A stretch of DNA of 64,000 nucleotides from Clostridiales bacterium (GCA_017527865.1 JAFXPN010000011.1:62001-126000); one strand, 5' to 3'. Positions 51,518 through 61,400 are shown, counted from the stretch's first letter. Notes: generated from the sequence alone by a model not told the origin. A program made the numbers and translations.

Positions 51518-53392
51518 ATGGAAAGTGCCGTCTTACAAAAGAAAGATTCAAAAAACGTAATAAGAGCGATAATACTTTCCGTTACGATCCTCGTCTTCTA
51601 CAGCCTGTTCCTCATTACCTCGGCCGACGGTTCCAACCGCTACAGTCATTACGTTACGGGGTATCTGCCCGAGATCAACGAGAATTTCTCGTATGAACAG
51701 GAGATATACTGCAACTGCAACAACTTCAGTTCCCTCGGCGTGATGTTCGCAACGTACAGCAGATCCAACGAAGGTAATGTCCTTCTGGAATTGACTGATG
51801 ATAACGGTGAGGTTGTCGGCTCCTGGGAATTCGATGCATCTGAGCTCGAGAACAACACCGAATATACACTGATGCTGGACGAACCGCTGTCCGACAGCAA
51901 GGGAAAGACGTATACCTTCCGCATCTCCTCCGACTGCGAGGAAGGAAAAGGCGTGACGCTGGGAACATTTCACAACGGATTTATCTACTACCTTTCATAC
52001 AGGGACACGACTCCTCTTGTGACACTGCTGCGCATCTGTCCGTTTTTCCTTATTCCTTTTGCGTTCTACAAACTTCGCGGCAATACATGGGGCACGGCAT
52101 ATGCGCTGTATGTGGTATTCATAATAGCGATGCACCTTTATATGCCTATCAACACGGGTGACGATGCGCGCTTCTCACTGCTGAGGAACGGCCACACTGC
52201 GCTGTCATGGGTGAAGATGAGGTGGAATTCCTGGTCTTCAAGATACCTTCAGGAACTGGTTATGTTCTTCCTTGTAGACCGGCCGTGGTTCTGGATGGCA
52301 GCGGATACGGTCATGATCTGTACGCTTCCTCTGTTCATTAACAGGTCTCTTGCAGTAAAAGGCCTGTCCAGACTGTATGTGCTTACGGCGATCCCTCTTT
52401 ATCCGATACTCGATATGGAGAGCGCAGGATGGATGGTCACGACCATTACATATACATGGATGGTATTCTCCGCATTCGTAACCGCTTCGATATTAAGAAA
52501 GATCATGGAGAAGGAACATCTTAAATGGTATGAATATCCGGTATTCTTTGTCTGCCTTCTGTTCGCAAGCAACCATGAGCTCATGGCATTATACCTTCTC
52601 GCGGTCATCCTCTACTGCATTGTCCTGTCCGTGATAAAGAGATACTCCTGCCTTCCTTTCCTTATTGCCTCGGCGGTCGTATCTATCGTCAATCTGGCGG
52701 TGGTGCTGCTGATGTGCCCGGGAAACAAAAGCAGGGCGGAAAGAGAGATGTTCAACTTCCCGAACTATGAAGATCTTAATATACTCGACAAGATATTCCT
52801 GGGGATAAACAGGTGTCTCGTGGTAACGATATCCAGATATGACATCATATTTACAGTCTTATGCATAATAGCGGCGGCCGGCGTATTCTTAAAGACAAAG
52901 AATATCCGGAAAAGACTGATCGCTCTTGCCCCCGCAGCCCTCAATGTTACGATCAATACGCTTCTGTCCGTAAAGATCACGGACAACATAATCTGGGTCA
53001 GATTAAAGTCGCTCCGTACCCTGGGACTGACGCTGTTTGCCGTGTTCATCCTCGCATGTCTTATCTATTCGATATTCATTATCTTCAGGGACAAAGAGGA
53101 TTCGCCGCTGATAACGGAAAGAGGGCTGTTTGTAAGTTATATGCTGGCTGCGGGACTTGCGACCACAGTCGCCATGGCTTTCTCTCCCACGATCTACATA
53201 TCAGGCTACAGGACATCATGCTTTACATATTTCGGGATGATCTACGTGATCCTTGCCATAGCGGGATGTCTTACAGACAGGTTCAAGCCCTCGGAAAGAT
53301 CCGTCGCTCCCTTCATCGTCGCGTGTGAAGTCCTGTTCCTTCTCGGAAGGCTTCTTACCGTAATGAAGGTATCGTTCGGAATTACCGGGTAA
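51518..53392 (+). CDS. Polytopic GT-C-like membrane protein (DUF6056-like)
   Basis: The protein has 624 residues. One N-terminal helix (~17-35) is followed by an extracellular beta-sandwich of ~120 residues (FSYEQEIYCNCNNFSSLGV). About eleven further membrane segments follow. The loop NTGDDARFSLLRNG followed by WNSWSSRYLQ resembles the acidic and W-S-R motifs of DUF6056/GT-C glycosyltransferase-like proteins that use polyprenyl-linked sugars. It may glycosylate an envelope polymer; the substrate is unknown. AGGAGAG precedes the ATG. It converges on the rel gene with a two-base gap and no visible terminator. Confidence 0.7.
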   Translation: MESAVLQKKDSKNVIRAIILSVTILVFYSLFLITSADGSNRYSHYVTGYLPEINENFSYEQEIYCNCNNFSSLGVMFATYSRSNEGNVLLELTDDNGEVVGSWEFDASELENNTEYTLMLDEPLSDSKGKTYTFRISSDCEEGKGVTLGTFHNGFIYYLSYRDTTPLVTLLRICPFFLIPFAFYKLRGNTWGTAYALYVVFIIAMHLYMPINTGDDARFSLLRNGHTALSWVKMRWNSWSSRYLQELVMFFLVDRPWFWMAADTVMICTLPLFINRSLAVKGLSRLYVLTAIPLYPILDMESAGWMVTTITYTWMVFSAFVTASILRKIMEKEHLKWYEYPVFFVCLLFASNHELMALYLLAVILYCIVLSVIKRYSCLPFLIASAVVSIVNLAVVLLMCPGNKSRAEREMFNFPNYEDLNILDKIFLGINRCLVVTISRYDIIFTVLCIIAAAGVFLKTKNIRKRLIALAPAALNVTINTLLSVKITDNIIWVRLKSLRTLGLTLFAVFILACLIYSIFIIFRDKEDSPLITERGLFVSYMLAAGLATTVAMAFSPTIYISGYRTSCFTYFGMIYVILAIAGCLTDRFKPSERSVAPFIVACEVLFLLGRLLTVMKVSFGITG

Positions 53393-53394
53393 GA

Positions 53395-55827
53395 TTATTT
53401 TCTGAATACATTCGTAACGTACGGCAGGGCTTTGAGCTTCTTCATGACGCGGTCGAGCTGTTCCCTGTTTCTGAAGAGGGCCGTTATTACGAACTCGGTG
53501 TACATCCCGTTGCTTATCTTCTTGGGCTGCTTCATATCCTCGATGTCGACATGCTCATCGGAGAAGATCGCAGAAACATCGGCAAAGAACATGGTAAGTC
53601 TCGTTTCCTGCGCGAGTATAACGATATTGGAAGTAAACCCCAATGTCTGAGCTTTCTTTCCGGTGCTCCAGGATGCACCGATAAGGCGCTCATATTTTCT
53701 CATATCACGTTCGGAACGATCCTTATTATTCTTTATGTGCACGATATTGGGACAGACTACTTTATGGACGGTAACTCCGTCGCTCTGGGTCACATACCCG
53801 ATTATCTCATCGCCCGGGACCGGATGACAGCAGTTAGCAATGCGCACGAGCGGATGCGTGAGACCGTCGATAAGGACTCCGTTGTCATCACCCCTGTCGG
53901 GTTTATGAGGCGCTTTGAGCGAGTCACCCTTGCCCAGTTCATCCGGCATGCTCTCCGGCATATAATAGACGACCTGACCGTTTGAAGTAGTGCGGTAGCC
54001 CATCGCAAGACGGTCTTCCTCGTTCAGGCTCTTTATGTACTCGTCGCGCAGTTTCCCGAAGACCTTGCCGACCTGAACGGAACCGTATCCTATGGCGGCA
54101 TAAAGATCGTCCACTGTATTGCAGCTGTATTTATCGAGAACGGACTTCAATGTGTCGACGAGCATAAGCTGTGAACTCGTAAATCCGTTCTTCTCGATCT
54201 CCCTGTCGAGCCTGCTCTTTCCGGCCGCTATATTCTCGTCGCGGTCCTGCTTCTTGAACCATGAATTGATCTTGGATCTGGCAGAAGCGGTCTTCGCGAT
54301 ATTGACCCAGTCTCTCGAAGGACCCTTTATCTTGTCGGACGACAGGATCTCCACCTCTTCTCCCGACTTGAGCACATAAGACAGCGGCACTATCCTTCCG
54401 TTGACCTTCGCGCCGTGCATATGATTTCCGATGCCGCTGTGGATCGCATAAGCAAAGTCGATGGGACACGATCCCGCGGGAAGCCTGACTATCTTGCCCT
54501 TAGGAGTAAATACAAACACCTCGTTCGGAACGATATTATTCTTAAGCAGTTCCATGAAGTCCATGGGATCGTCGGAATCCTTCTGCGCCTCGAGGAACTG
54601 TCTTATCCATTTTATCCTCTCATCGTAGGCATCTTCCTTAAACGCCTTGGAGTTGCCCGCTTCCTTATAATGCCAGTGGGCGGCGATGCCGTACTCCGCT
54701 TCGATGTGCATGCTGTATGTCCTGATCTGGACTTCAAATGTCGTCTCTCCGAAGGTCTTTCCTCCGGGTCGCTTGACCGTCGTATGCAGGGACTGGTACC
54801 CGTTCTCCTTGGGGTTGGCGATATAATCCTTGAACCTTCCCGGCAAAGGGACAAACATCGAATGCACTATGCCGAGCGCCTTATAGCAGTCGGATACGGA
54901 ATCGACGATTATCCTGCAGGCAAACATATCGTAGATGTGGTTAATGTCATTATGCCTGTTGTCGTGCATCTTCTTATAGATGCTGTAGAAATGCTTGGGA
55001 CGTCCGTCGACATCGTAATGCTCCATTCCCTCTTCTTCGAGCTTGCCCGATATCTCCGCCACGACATGCGCCATGAAAGCTTCACGTTCGGAACGCTTGG
55101 AGGAAATGAGTCCCACGAGCTCATAATAACCGTCATTATCGAGGTATCTCAGGCACAGGTCCTCGAGTTCCCACTTTATCTTGAATACACCGAATTTCTC
55201 GGCGAAGGGGGCATAGATATCGAGTGTCTCACGAGCCTTCTCGACCTGCTTTTCCGGAGTCTGGTACTGCATGGTGCGCATATTGTGCAGACGGTCGGCG
55301 AGCTTGATGAGGATAACGCGGGGATCCTGAGTCATGGCTATGAGCATCTTGCGGGTATTCTCCGCCTGACGCTCCACTTTGGATCTCGATGACAGGGCAT
55401 TGAGCTTTGTAACGCCCTCAACAAGGAGCGTGATCGTCGATCCGAACAACTCGTTCAGCATATCCGAATCGGCCGCGGTATCTTCTATCGTATCGTGGAG
55501 CAGAGCGGCTGCCAGCGATTCGGCATCGACCTCGAGTTCGGCGAGAATCTCAGCCGTCGCGATGGGATGGACTATGTACATCTCGCCGTTTTTGCGTTTC
55601 TGGTTGCGGTGAGCCTTGAATGCAAATATGTAGGCTTTGCGGATAAGTCCCTGCTCGCTCTCGAGGACGCCGTCAGCAAGGTGTGCACGCGAAGCATAAG
55701 ACGTGAACATATCCATCACGCCTTCAAATTTCTCCTCGATAAAATCGGGGATCTCGGGGATCAGCGTTGTATCGAGAAGATATGCGCGCTCGTCAGGCGC
55801 GGCCTTGTTGCGTTCTTCGTCAGCCAT
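53395..55827 (-). CDS. rel: Bifunctional (p)ppGpp synthetase/hydrolase Rel
   Basis: The protein has 810 residues. Domains in order are: HD hydrolase (HPIATAEILAEL, LLHDTIEDT), RelA/SpoT synthetase (GRPKHFYSIYKKM, ENGYQSLHTTV), TGS (FVFTPKGKIVRLPAGSCPIDFAYAIH), helical and zinc-finger regions (RIANCCHPVPGDEIIGYVT) and a C-terminal ACT domain. Both catalytic centres look intact. It controls the stringent response on starved ribosomes. The ATG at 55827 overlaps the recJ stop by 8 bases (ATGGCTGA); a TTG two codons earlier is possible. Confidence 0.96.
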   Translation of the reverse strand: MADEERNKAAPDERAYLLDTTLIPEIPDFIEEKFEGVMDMFTSYASRAHLADGVLESEQGLIRKAYIFAFKAHRNQKRKNGEMYIVHPIATAEILAELEVDAESLAAALLHDTIEDTAADSDMLNELFGSTITLLVEGVTKLNALSSRSKVERQAENTRKMLIAMTQDPRVILIKLADRLHNMRTMQYQTPEKQVEKARETLDIYAPFAEKFGVFKIKWELEDLCLRYLDNDGYYELVGLISSKRSEREAFMAHVVAEISGKLEEEGMEHYDVDGRPKHFYSIYKKMHDNRHNDINHIYDMFACRIIVDSVSDCYKALGIVHSMFVPLPGRFKDYIANPKENGYQSLHTTVKRPGGKTFGETTFEVQIRTYSMHIEAEYGIAAHWHYKEAGNSKAFKEDAYDERIKWIRQFLEAQKDSDDPMDFMELLKNNIVPNEVFVFTPKGKIVRLPAGSCPIDFAYAIHSGIGNHMHGAKVNGRIVPLSYVLKSGEEVEILSSDKIKGPSRDWVNIAKTASARSKINSWFKKQDRDENIAAGKSRLDREIEKNGFTSSQLMLVDTLKSVLDKYSCNTVDDLYAAIGYGSVQVGKVFGKLRDEYIKSLNEEDRLAMGYRTTSNGQVVYYMPESMPDELGKGDSLKAPHKPDRGDDNGVLIDGLTHPLVRIANCCHPVPGDEIIGYVTQSDGVTVHKVVCPNIVHIKNNKDRSERDMRKYERLIGASWSTGKKAQTLGFTSNIVILAQETRLTMFFADVSAIFSDEHVDIEDMKQPKKISNGMYTEFVITALFRNREQLDRVMKKLKALPYVTNVFRK

Positions 55828-57955
55828 GCTCAAGAAGCCTTAAATAAAGATCCGATTGCTTGAGATCGGTCTTGCCTTCGGTCTTAAGGAACCGGAAGCA
55901 GATCCTCAAGGTAGATAATACACCAAGTTTGACCAAATGTGATTCCGAGAACACATCCATGCATCTTGCGACCTTGAAAGGGGTCATCTTCACTCCGGTC
56001 TTCCTCTCGATAAGCTTCGCTAGCAGCGGATAATCGGCATATGACGTCTCGCCGCGGCTCGCATCCTTAAGCGTCTGAAAGCATGCAAGATAATCGACCT
56101 TGCCCGGTATAAAGCCTTCGCTTACGGAAGTTCCGGCAAGCTTGGCGATCTGATCGAGTTCCATGCCGCTCCTGTACAGCTGCTCCGCTATATCGGCCTT
56201 CTTATACAGGAATCCCTCATCGGATGAGATCTTAATATCTTCAAGATAAAGGCTCAGCGTCGTATTGCCCTTATATGTATATTCATTCATGGTATAGGCG
56301 ATGTCGATAATATCTCCCGGCCTTAATATCCCGGAATAGATGCCCATCCCGAATCCCACGGCGGAAAGGGGTTCATCTTTCCCTCCGTTCCGGTCGGCGA
56401 GTTCAAGCCTGATGTGAGCTCCGTCGGTCATGTCATTCACGGACACGACTACGAGACCTTCCGTAACGAACACGGGTTTCCTGTTGCCTATGCCGTAAGG
56501 CTTAAACCTGTTTGTCATGTTGAAGGTATCGAAGTTTACGATATTCCTGCAAAGCCTTGCCGTTATCTCGAGTTCATCGTCCTTCTCATCCTCGTCCGAA
56601 TGCTGTACGGCATCTTCTTCAAGCGCCTTCAAGAATTCCATGAGGCGTGACTTCTTAACCGTGACACCTGCCGCCTTCCTGTGGCCGCCGAAGTTCTCGA
56701 GAGTACTGCTGACTCTTCCCAGCGCAGCGAAAAGGTCATACTCCCCGTATGCCCTGCCGGAGCCCTTAAGATTCTCCGGATTGATCGAATCCGTTGTAAA
56801 GACAAGCGCCGTTCTCCTGTAATTGGCCGCGATCCTGCCGGCAACGATGCCCAGGACTCCCTGATGCCAATTGCTCGCATAAGCGACCACGGGGCCTTTT
56901 GTATTTGCAAGGCTCCATTCATCGGGCCTTCTCTCATCCTCGATCTGCGCAACCGCTTCTTCGTATACACGGGCTTCGATCTGTTTCCTCTCATCATTCT
57001 GATCTCCGAGCGCCACAGCAGCCTCGCGGACCTTGTTTCCGTCATCCTCAAGGAAGAGCCTGAGCGCCTCGGAAGAATCGTAGAGCCTTCCCGCGGCATT
57101 TACCCTGGGGACAAAATTAAAAGAGATGAAAGTCTCATCGAATCTTCTGGATCCCGCCTTCTGCGCAAGGATCTCGTTCATTACCCTGATCCCGGGATTT
57201 ACGGGGTCCTTCATGCTTATAAAGGCTTTCTTTATTATCGTTCTGTTCTCGTCAAGGACAGGGACCAGGTCGGCGATCGTAGCAATGCCCGCAAGCTCTA
57301 TCGCCTGTCTCCAGACATCGTTGTTTACGGGGAATCTCTTGTCAATGCCCATGGCCTGGACGATCTTCATCGCAACCCCTGCGCCGCACAGCTCGGTATA
57401 GGGATATGTATTGTCCCTGCGCTTGGCGCAGAGGACCGCATCCGCATCGGGGATCTGTTCCTGGACATTGTGATGATCCGAGATGATGACCTTTATGCCC
57501 AGCGATCTTAAACGCGCGACAGTATCGATGTTGGTTATGCCGCAGTCGACCGTTATCACAAGATCGGGAGCCTGGTCTATCACCTCATCGATAATGTTGT
57601 CGGTAAGTCCGTAGCCGTGTTCCTCTCTGTTCGGAACGATATATCTGACATCGATGTCATGGCTTCTGAAGTATCTGACAAGTATGGATGTCGCGGTAAC
57701 ACCGTCGCAGTCGTAATCGCCGTACACAAGGATCCTGCTGCGGTCCTCCATGGCCCGGACGATGATATCGACCGCTTTTCTCATGTCATTATAAAGAAAA
57801 GGATCGTAGAACTCGGCTCCCCTGTCGTTCAGGAAGTCTTCCTTCTTCTCCGGCGTATCTATGCCGTGTTTGTCAAGAAGTGCATCAAATAAAGCATCAG
57901 TGCTCGTGTAAGTCTCATCGAGCACATAATGCCACTTCGGTGAAGTAAGCAACAT
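55820..57955 (-). CDS. recJ: Single-stranded-DNA exonuclease RecJ
   Basis: The protein has 711 residues, longer than the ~570 of E. coli RecJ. DHH-family motifs are YGDYDCDGVTATSIL, VITVDCGI, ISDHHNVQE (the DHH), and the DHHA1 block VAYASNWHQGVLGIVAGRI with NFGGHRKAAG. An OB-fold region and an extra C-terminal domain (~580-711) follow, as in many Firmicutes. It degrades single-stranded DNA 5'-3' in recombination and mismatch repair. It precedes rel in an operon. Confidence 0.95.
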   Translation of the reverse strand: MLLTSPKWHYVLDETYTSTDALFDALLDKHGIDTPEKKEDFLNDRGAEFYDPFLYNDMRKAVDIIVRAMEDRSRILVYGDYDCDGVTATSILVRYFRSHDIDVRYIVPNREEHGYGLTDNIIDEVIDQAPDLVITVDCGITNIDTVARLRSLGIKVIISDHHNVQEQIPDADAVLCAKRRDNTYPYTELCGAGVAMKIVQAMGIDKRFPVNNDVWRQAIELAGIATIADLVPVLDENRTIIKKAFISMKDPVNPGIRVMNEILAQKAGSRRFDETFISFNFVPRVNAAGRLYDSSEALRLFLEDDGNKVREAAVALGDQNDERKQIEARVYEEAVAQIEDERRPDEWSLANTKGPVVAYASNWHQGVLGIVAGRIAANYRRTALVFTTDSINPENLKGSGRAYGEYDLFAALGRVSSTLENFGGHRKAAGVTVKKSRLMEFLKALEEDAVQHSDEDEKDDELEITARLCRNIVNFDTFNMTNRFKPYGIGNRKPVFVTEGLVVVSVNDMTDGAHIRLELADRNGGKDEPLSAVGFGMGIYSGILRPGDIIDIAYTMNEYTYKGNTTLSLYLEDIKISSDEGFLYKKADIAEQLYRSGMELDQIAKLAGTSVSEGFIPGKVDYLACFQTLKDASRGETSYADYPLLAKLIERKTGVKMTPFKVARCMDVFSESHLVKLGVLSTLRICFRFLKTEGKTDLKQSDLYLRLLEHG

Positions 57956-57996
57956 GATAAGTATCTGCCTTAATCTATTTTGAAGTTATTGTAGCA

Positions 57997-58027
57997 CAAA
58001 AAGACCCCGGTGTAATAACCGGGGTCT
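57997..58027 (-). terminator. Terminator of rpsU
   Basis: A 9-bp perfect stem AGACCCCGG/CCGGGGTCT with an 8-base loop is followed on the minus strand by a T-run (TTTTTG). Confidence 0.9.
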
Positions 58028-58051
58028 AAGTATCCTTGATACAGGAAGTCA

Positions 58052-58225
58052 TCAATGCTTTCTCTTTCTTGCAGCCTCAGACTTCTTCTTACGGCGTACA
58101 GAGGGCTTCTCATAATGCTCTCTCTTGCGTACTTCGGCAAGTACACCGGATCTCGCGCATGAGCGCTTAAAACGACGAAGTGCACTGTCGAGGGACTCGC
58201 CTTCCTTTACTCTGATCTCTGACAT
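58052..58225 (-). CDS. rpsU: Ribosomal protein bS21
   Basis: The protein has 57 residues. It starts [20 protein letters not shown], keeps the [20 protein letters not shown] block, and ends in a lysine/arginine-rich tail, all as in bS21. It is a 30S protein involved in initiation. It is followed by a strong terminator. Confidence 0.97.
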   Translation of the reverse strand: MSEIRVKEGESLDSALRRFKRSCARSGVLAEVRKREHYEKPSVRRKKKSEAARKRKH

Positions 58226-58297
58226 CTCACTTCACCTCCTCTCCCTTGCGCGGATTGTTTAACAACCCGCTCATTATACTCGCAGTTCCGGTTCCCG

Positions 58298-58873
58298 TCA
58301 AATCAGGAGCTGACTGCAGAACCCGTCGAAAAGCCCTGTATGCGACGAAGCGATAAGGAGCCTCCCGTTAAGATTGTCCATTATATATCCGACCGTCCGT
58401 TCCGCGTTGTCACCGTCAAGTCCCGTAAGGGGTTCATCTAGCAGCAGGACATCCGACGGGGCGAGGATCGCTCTTACGACCTCGACGCGGCGCGCCGTGC
58501 CTCCCGACAGTTCCCCCGCTCTCTTTAAGATCTCGGACTCCGGGATCAGCTTCGTCAGTTCATCTGCTATCATCTTGTCCGGCATACCGCGGCAGACAAG
58601 CCTTATGTTCTCGACGGCATTAAGATGATCTATGAGGCGCTGTTCCTGAAACATGGGCGCAAATCTGCACTTACCCCGTTCGACGCCTTCATACTTGACC
58701 GATCCTTTGTCCGGAGAAAGAAGTCCTCCTATGATCCTCAGCAATGTAGTCTTGCCTGTTCCGGAGGCTCCTTTTACCACAACGGGACGGTCCGCATCAA
58801 ATACATAATCGAGATCCTTTAAGACCTCTCTGCCGTCAAATGACTTTCCGATGTGTTCCAGTATTATCTTCAC
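58298..58873 (-). CDS. ABC importer ATPase (NitT/TauT type)
   Basis: The protein has 191 residues, short for this class. Walker A is KGASGTGKTTLL, the signature LSGGTARRVEVVRAI (modified from LSGGQ), Walker B VLLLDEPLTGLD, and the H-loop SSHTG. The GTG at 58873 overlaps the permease stop as GTGA; an upstream in-frame codon lies deep in that gene. It powers the importer encoded with the next two genes upstream. Confidence 0.93.
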   Translation of the reverse strand: MKIILEHIGKSFDGREVLKDLDYVFDADRPVVVKGASGTGKTTLLRIIGGLLSPDKGSVKYEGVERGKCRFAPMFQEQRLIDHLNAVENIRLVCRGMPDKMIADELTKLIPESEILKRAGELSGGTARRVEVVRAILAPSDVLLLDEPLTGLDGDNAERTVGYIMDNLNGRLLIASSHTGLFDGFCSQLLI

Positions 58874-59607
58874 GGCTTGAGGATCCTCTTCATCAGTTTG
58901 GTGATGAACTTTTCGAACAGGAATGCAAGGACGACGGCGCAGAAAGTCCACGCGAACAGATCGGCGGTCGCAAGAGAGATCTTCGACAGATATATGCCGG
59001 TTCCGATCGATCTTAAGGGACGCCCGATAACCTCGGCCGCGATGCCGCTCTTAAACGCCATGCCTGCCCCGAGGCAGACGGCGCTCTCGATGTGCGGCGC
59101 GCAGGACGGAAGGTATATATGACGGATCTTATCCCGGGTCCTGAACCTGAACATCCTCCCCGTCTCGATCAGCTTGACGGAAGTCGAATCGAGGCCTGCC
59201 AGAGTATTGAGGAAGACCGTCGGGAAAACAACCAGCGAGCTTATCACAAGACTCAGGGATCCGCTTCCCGCCCAGATGATCACCAGTATGACAAAGCTCG
59301 CGACGGGGATGGACTTGATGACGGTCACGGGCGGCTTAATGAATTCCCTTATGATCCTGTACCGGTACGAACATCCCGCGAGCAGTACGCCCGTGAAGAG
59401 CCCGATAAAGAAGCCCGAGCATATCATGATAACGGATGTCAGGACCGACAGCCAGAAGCCCGCCGTCGCTGCAAGATGTATGAGCGCCATAACAGCTTCA
59501 ACAGGTCCTGCAAGCAGTATGGAGTTATCGACAGCGATCGACACGGCCTGCCACAGGACAAGCCAGAACAGTATTATCAGCGCTTTAACTCCCGTTCTGC
59601 GCTGCAA
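58870..59607 (-). CDS. ABC importer permease (SsuC/TauC type)
   Basis: The protein has 245 residues and about six membrane segments. It carries the inner-membrane coupling motif (TSVKLIETGRMFRFRTRDKI and the later GAGMAFKSGIAAEVIG). The family moves nitrate, sulfonates, thiamine precursors or other small organics. The gene starts four bases after the binding-protein stop. Confidence 0.92.
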   Translation of the reverse strand: MQRRTGVKALIILFWLVLWQAVSIAVDNSILLAGPVEAVMALIHLAATAGFWLSVLTSVIMICSGFFIGLFTGVLLAGCSYRYRIIREFIKPPVTVIKSIPVASFVILVIIWAGSGSLSLVISSLVVFPTVFLNTLAGLDSTSVKLIETGRMFRFRTRDKIRHIYLPSCAPHIESAVCLGAGMAFKSGIAAEVIGRPLRSIGTGIYLSKISLATADLFAWTFCAVVLAFLFEKFITKLMKRILKP

Positions 59608-59611
59608 GATA

Positions 59612-60607
59612 TCAGCCCGGATAATAGAAATCGTCAGCAGGGAGCGCCCCGCCTACAGACTGCGGATCGGATTCATACAAAGTTGTGAGATATCCCTCGA
59701 GGTCCGACCTCATCTGCTCTCCCGTTACACATGCGATATTGCAAAGAGGGATCGCTCTCTGCGCGACGGGAACAGCGCCGATGATGCCCAGATCTACGAC
59801 CAGCTGCGCGGTCTTCTCAACATCCTCCGAAGCAGCGAGCACACTGGCCGCATGATCGGCGAGGAAAGCCGCTACAGCCTGAGGATGCTCCTCAATGAAT
59901 TCATTCCTTGCTACCGTGACACCCGTAACAAGTCTCGAATCCGATGTCACTTCCGTCCACGCCTCATCGAGTGAAAATGCCGGTGAAAACCCTTCTATCT
60001 GCACACATGCAGCTGTCGCAGCGGGCTGCGGAAGGATCGCTGTCTGTGAAGGATCCTCCTGTAAAGAAGCAATGACTTCGGCTCCTTCTGTCTTGAAATC
60101 GAGCGTGCAGTCGGTAACGCCGTATTGAGCAAGAAGATAATTCATCGCATATTCGGGAGTCGCGCCCTGTCCGGTAGTGATCACGGTCCTGCCGGAAAGA
60201 TCACTGACTGATGTTATCGATTCATCCGCTGTTATGCAGTAAAGGACACCGTAAGTATTGATATCTATAACGCTTATCCCGCCGCCCGTACGGTTATAGA
60301 GCACAGACGCGAGATTGGCGGGTATCAGGGCGATATCGATATTGCCCGCATTAAGAGATGCCGCGATCTCATCAGGCTGAGTCGACATCGTAAAATCATA
60401 ATCTGTACCTTCATAACCTTCAGCCGATACCTCGTTCATGAGATTTACGATGCCTATGGTCGTCGGTCCGGAGAGAGATCCTACACGAACGGTAACGTTG
60501 TCCAGCGCCGCTCCCTGTTCCGGTGCCGCGCTTTCAGCACATGAAGCAAACATGCTCATCATCAGCACAGCGCTTAATACGATCGTGATCTTCTTAAGAT
60601 ATTTCAT
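59612..60607 (-). CDS. ABC importer substrate-binding lipoprotein (NMT1/THI5-SsuA type)
   Basis: The protein has 331 residues. A lipoprotein signal ends in FASC (Cys ~24). The mature part has a type II binding-protein fold (RVGSLSGPTTIGIVNLM, IDIALIPANLASVLYN, SGRTVITTGQGATPEYAMNYLL). The substrate is not recognisable; sulfonates, pyrimidine thiamine precursors and similar molecules are all possible. The ATG at 60607 has AAGGAAG eight bases upstream. It is the first gene of the operon. Confidence 0.92.
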   Translation of the reverse strand: MKYLKKITIVLSAVLMMSMFASCAESAAPEQGAALDNVTVRVGSLSGPTTIGIVNLMNEVSAEGYEGTDYDFTMSTQPDEIAASLNAGNIDIALIPANLASVLYNRTGGGISVIDINTYGVLYCITADESITSVSDLSGRTVITTGQGATPEYAMNYLLAQYGVTDCTLDFKTEGAEVIASLQEDPSQTAILPQPAATAACVQIEGFSPAFSLDEAWTEVTSDSRLVTGVTVARNEFIEEHPQAVAAFLADHAASVLAASEDVEKTAQLVVDLGIIGAVPVAQRAIPLCNIACVTGEQMRSDLEGYLTTLYESDPQSVGGALPADDFYYPG

Positions 60608-60642
60608 AAACACACTTCCTTTAAGTTAGCTTAAACCAACTC

Positions 60643-60651
60643 ATTATAGCA
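60643..60651 (-). promoter_or_regulatory. Extended -10 promoter of the ABC importer operon
   Basis: The minus strand reads TGCTATAAT, an extended -10, about 36 bases before the binding-protein start. Confidence 0.55.
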
Positions 60652-60672
60652 CTATTGATCCGAAGCGGTATC

Positions 60673-60699
60673 AAAAAAGCCGCGCACATCGTACGCGGC
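60673..60699 (-). terminator. Terminator of the zinc-ribbon gene
   Basis: GCCGCG/CGCGGC arms with a short loop are followed on the minus strand by TTTTTT. It lies just upstream of the ABC operon promoter. Confidence 0.85.
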
Positions 60700-60726
60700 C
60701 TGAAACTTTGTATGACAGGAAGACTG

Positions 60727-61227
60727 TTAATCTTCCTTCTTCTTCTTTGTGCTCTTCTTCTCTTCCTTCGTCTCTTCTGCGGCAGGCTCGGCAGCTTCCT
60801 CAGCAGCCTCCTCGGCAGCCTCTTCTACTGTCTCGGCTTCAGAAGCAGCTTCGGCAACCTCTTCGATCTGTGCTGCAGCCTTCTCGAAGTCGCTCTTGGG
60901 AGCCTCGGCGGAATCCTCGTCAAACTTGGCTCCGCACTTGAAGCAGAAACCGTACTCGAGACTGTTCTCCGTACCGCATACAGGACACTTCTTCAAACCC
61001 TTCTCGAAAAGGATCTTGAGCTTATAATCCTCAACCTCGTTGGAAAGTCTTGTGATAGCTTCGCAGCGGGTATTGATGTCCTTGGTATTGTCAACATTCA
61101 TATCCTTGTACTGATCATAGTACAGTTTGCCGATCTCATCATAATACTTGCGGATCGATGACGTGCGCTCATCAATAGATTTCTGATAACCGGATATAAC
61201 CTTTGCCTTAGGGTCAAATAAAGCCAT
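60727..61227 (-). CDS. Zinc-ribbon protein with acidic Glu/Ala tail
   Basis: The protein has 166 residues. A helical N-terminus (~1-78) precedes a four-cysteine zinc ribbon (CPVCGTENS and FCFKCGAKF) and a ~60-residue low-complexity tail rich in Glu/Ala (EEAAEEAAEEAAEPAAEE), ending in a lysine cluster. No enzyme motif is visible, and no signal peptide. It may be a nucleic-acid or protein adaptor. A GGAGGAG site precedes the ATG, and a TATAAT at 61265-61270 (minus strand) is the likely promoter. Confidence 0.75.
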   Translation of the reverse strand: MALFDPKAKVISGYQKSIDERTSSIRKYYDEIGKLYYDQYKDMNVDNTKDINTRCEAITRLSNEVEDYKLKILFEKGLKKCPVCGTENSLEYGFCFKCGAKFDEDSAEAPKSDFEKAAAQIEEVAEAASEAETVEEAAEEAAEEAAEPAAEETKEEKKSTKKKKED

Positions 61228-61345
61228 ATAAAACTCCTCCGAATCTTATTATTCTGACAACGCCATTATACAATATTTTGTCTTAAATATTGGTGTATTT
61301 TGATACTTTAACAGTAAATTAATAAATTTATCTTTTCAAACTATT

Positions 61346-61351
61346 TATAAT
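61346..61351 (+). promoter_or_regulatory. -10 element of hpf
   Basis: TATAAT lies 50 bases before the hpf start in an AT-rich stretch. No convincing -35 for the housekeeping sigma factor is seen, so an alternative sigma factor may act. Confidence 0.35.
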
Positions 61352-61400
61352 CAATGTAAGGATGTATTTCCTTAGACCTTTAAAGGAAGGATGTGATTTT

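Noticed and set aside
57970..58185. 71-residue minus-strand open frame
   Set aside because: It is another frame of rpsU; the bS21 frame at 58052-58225 is clearly the gene.
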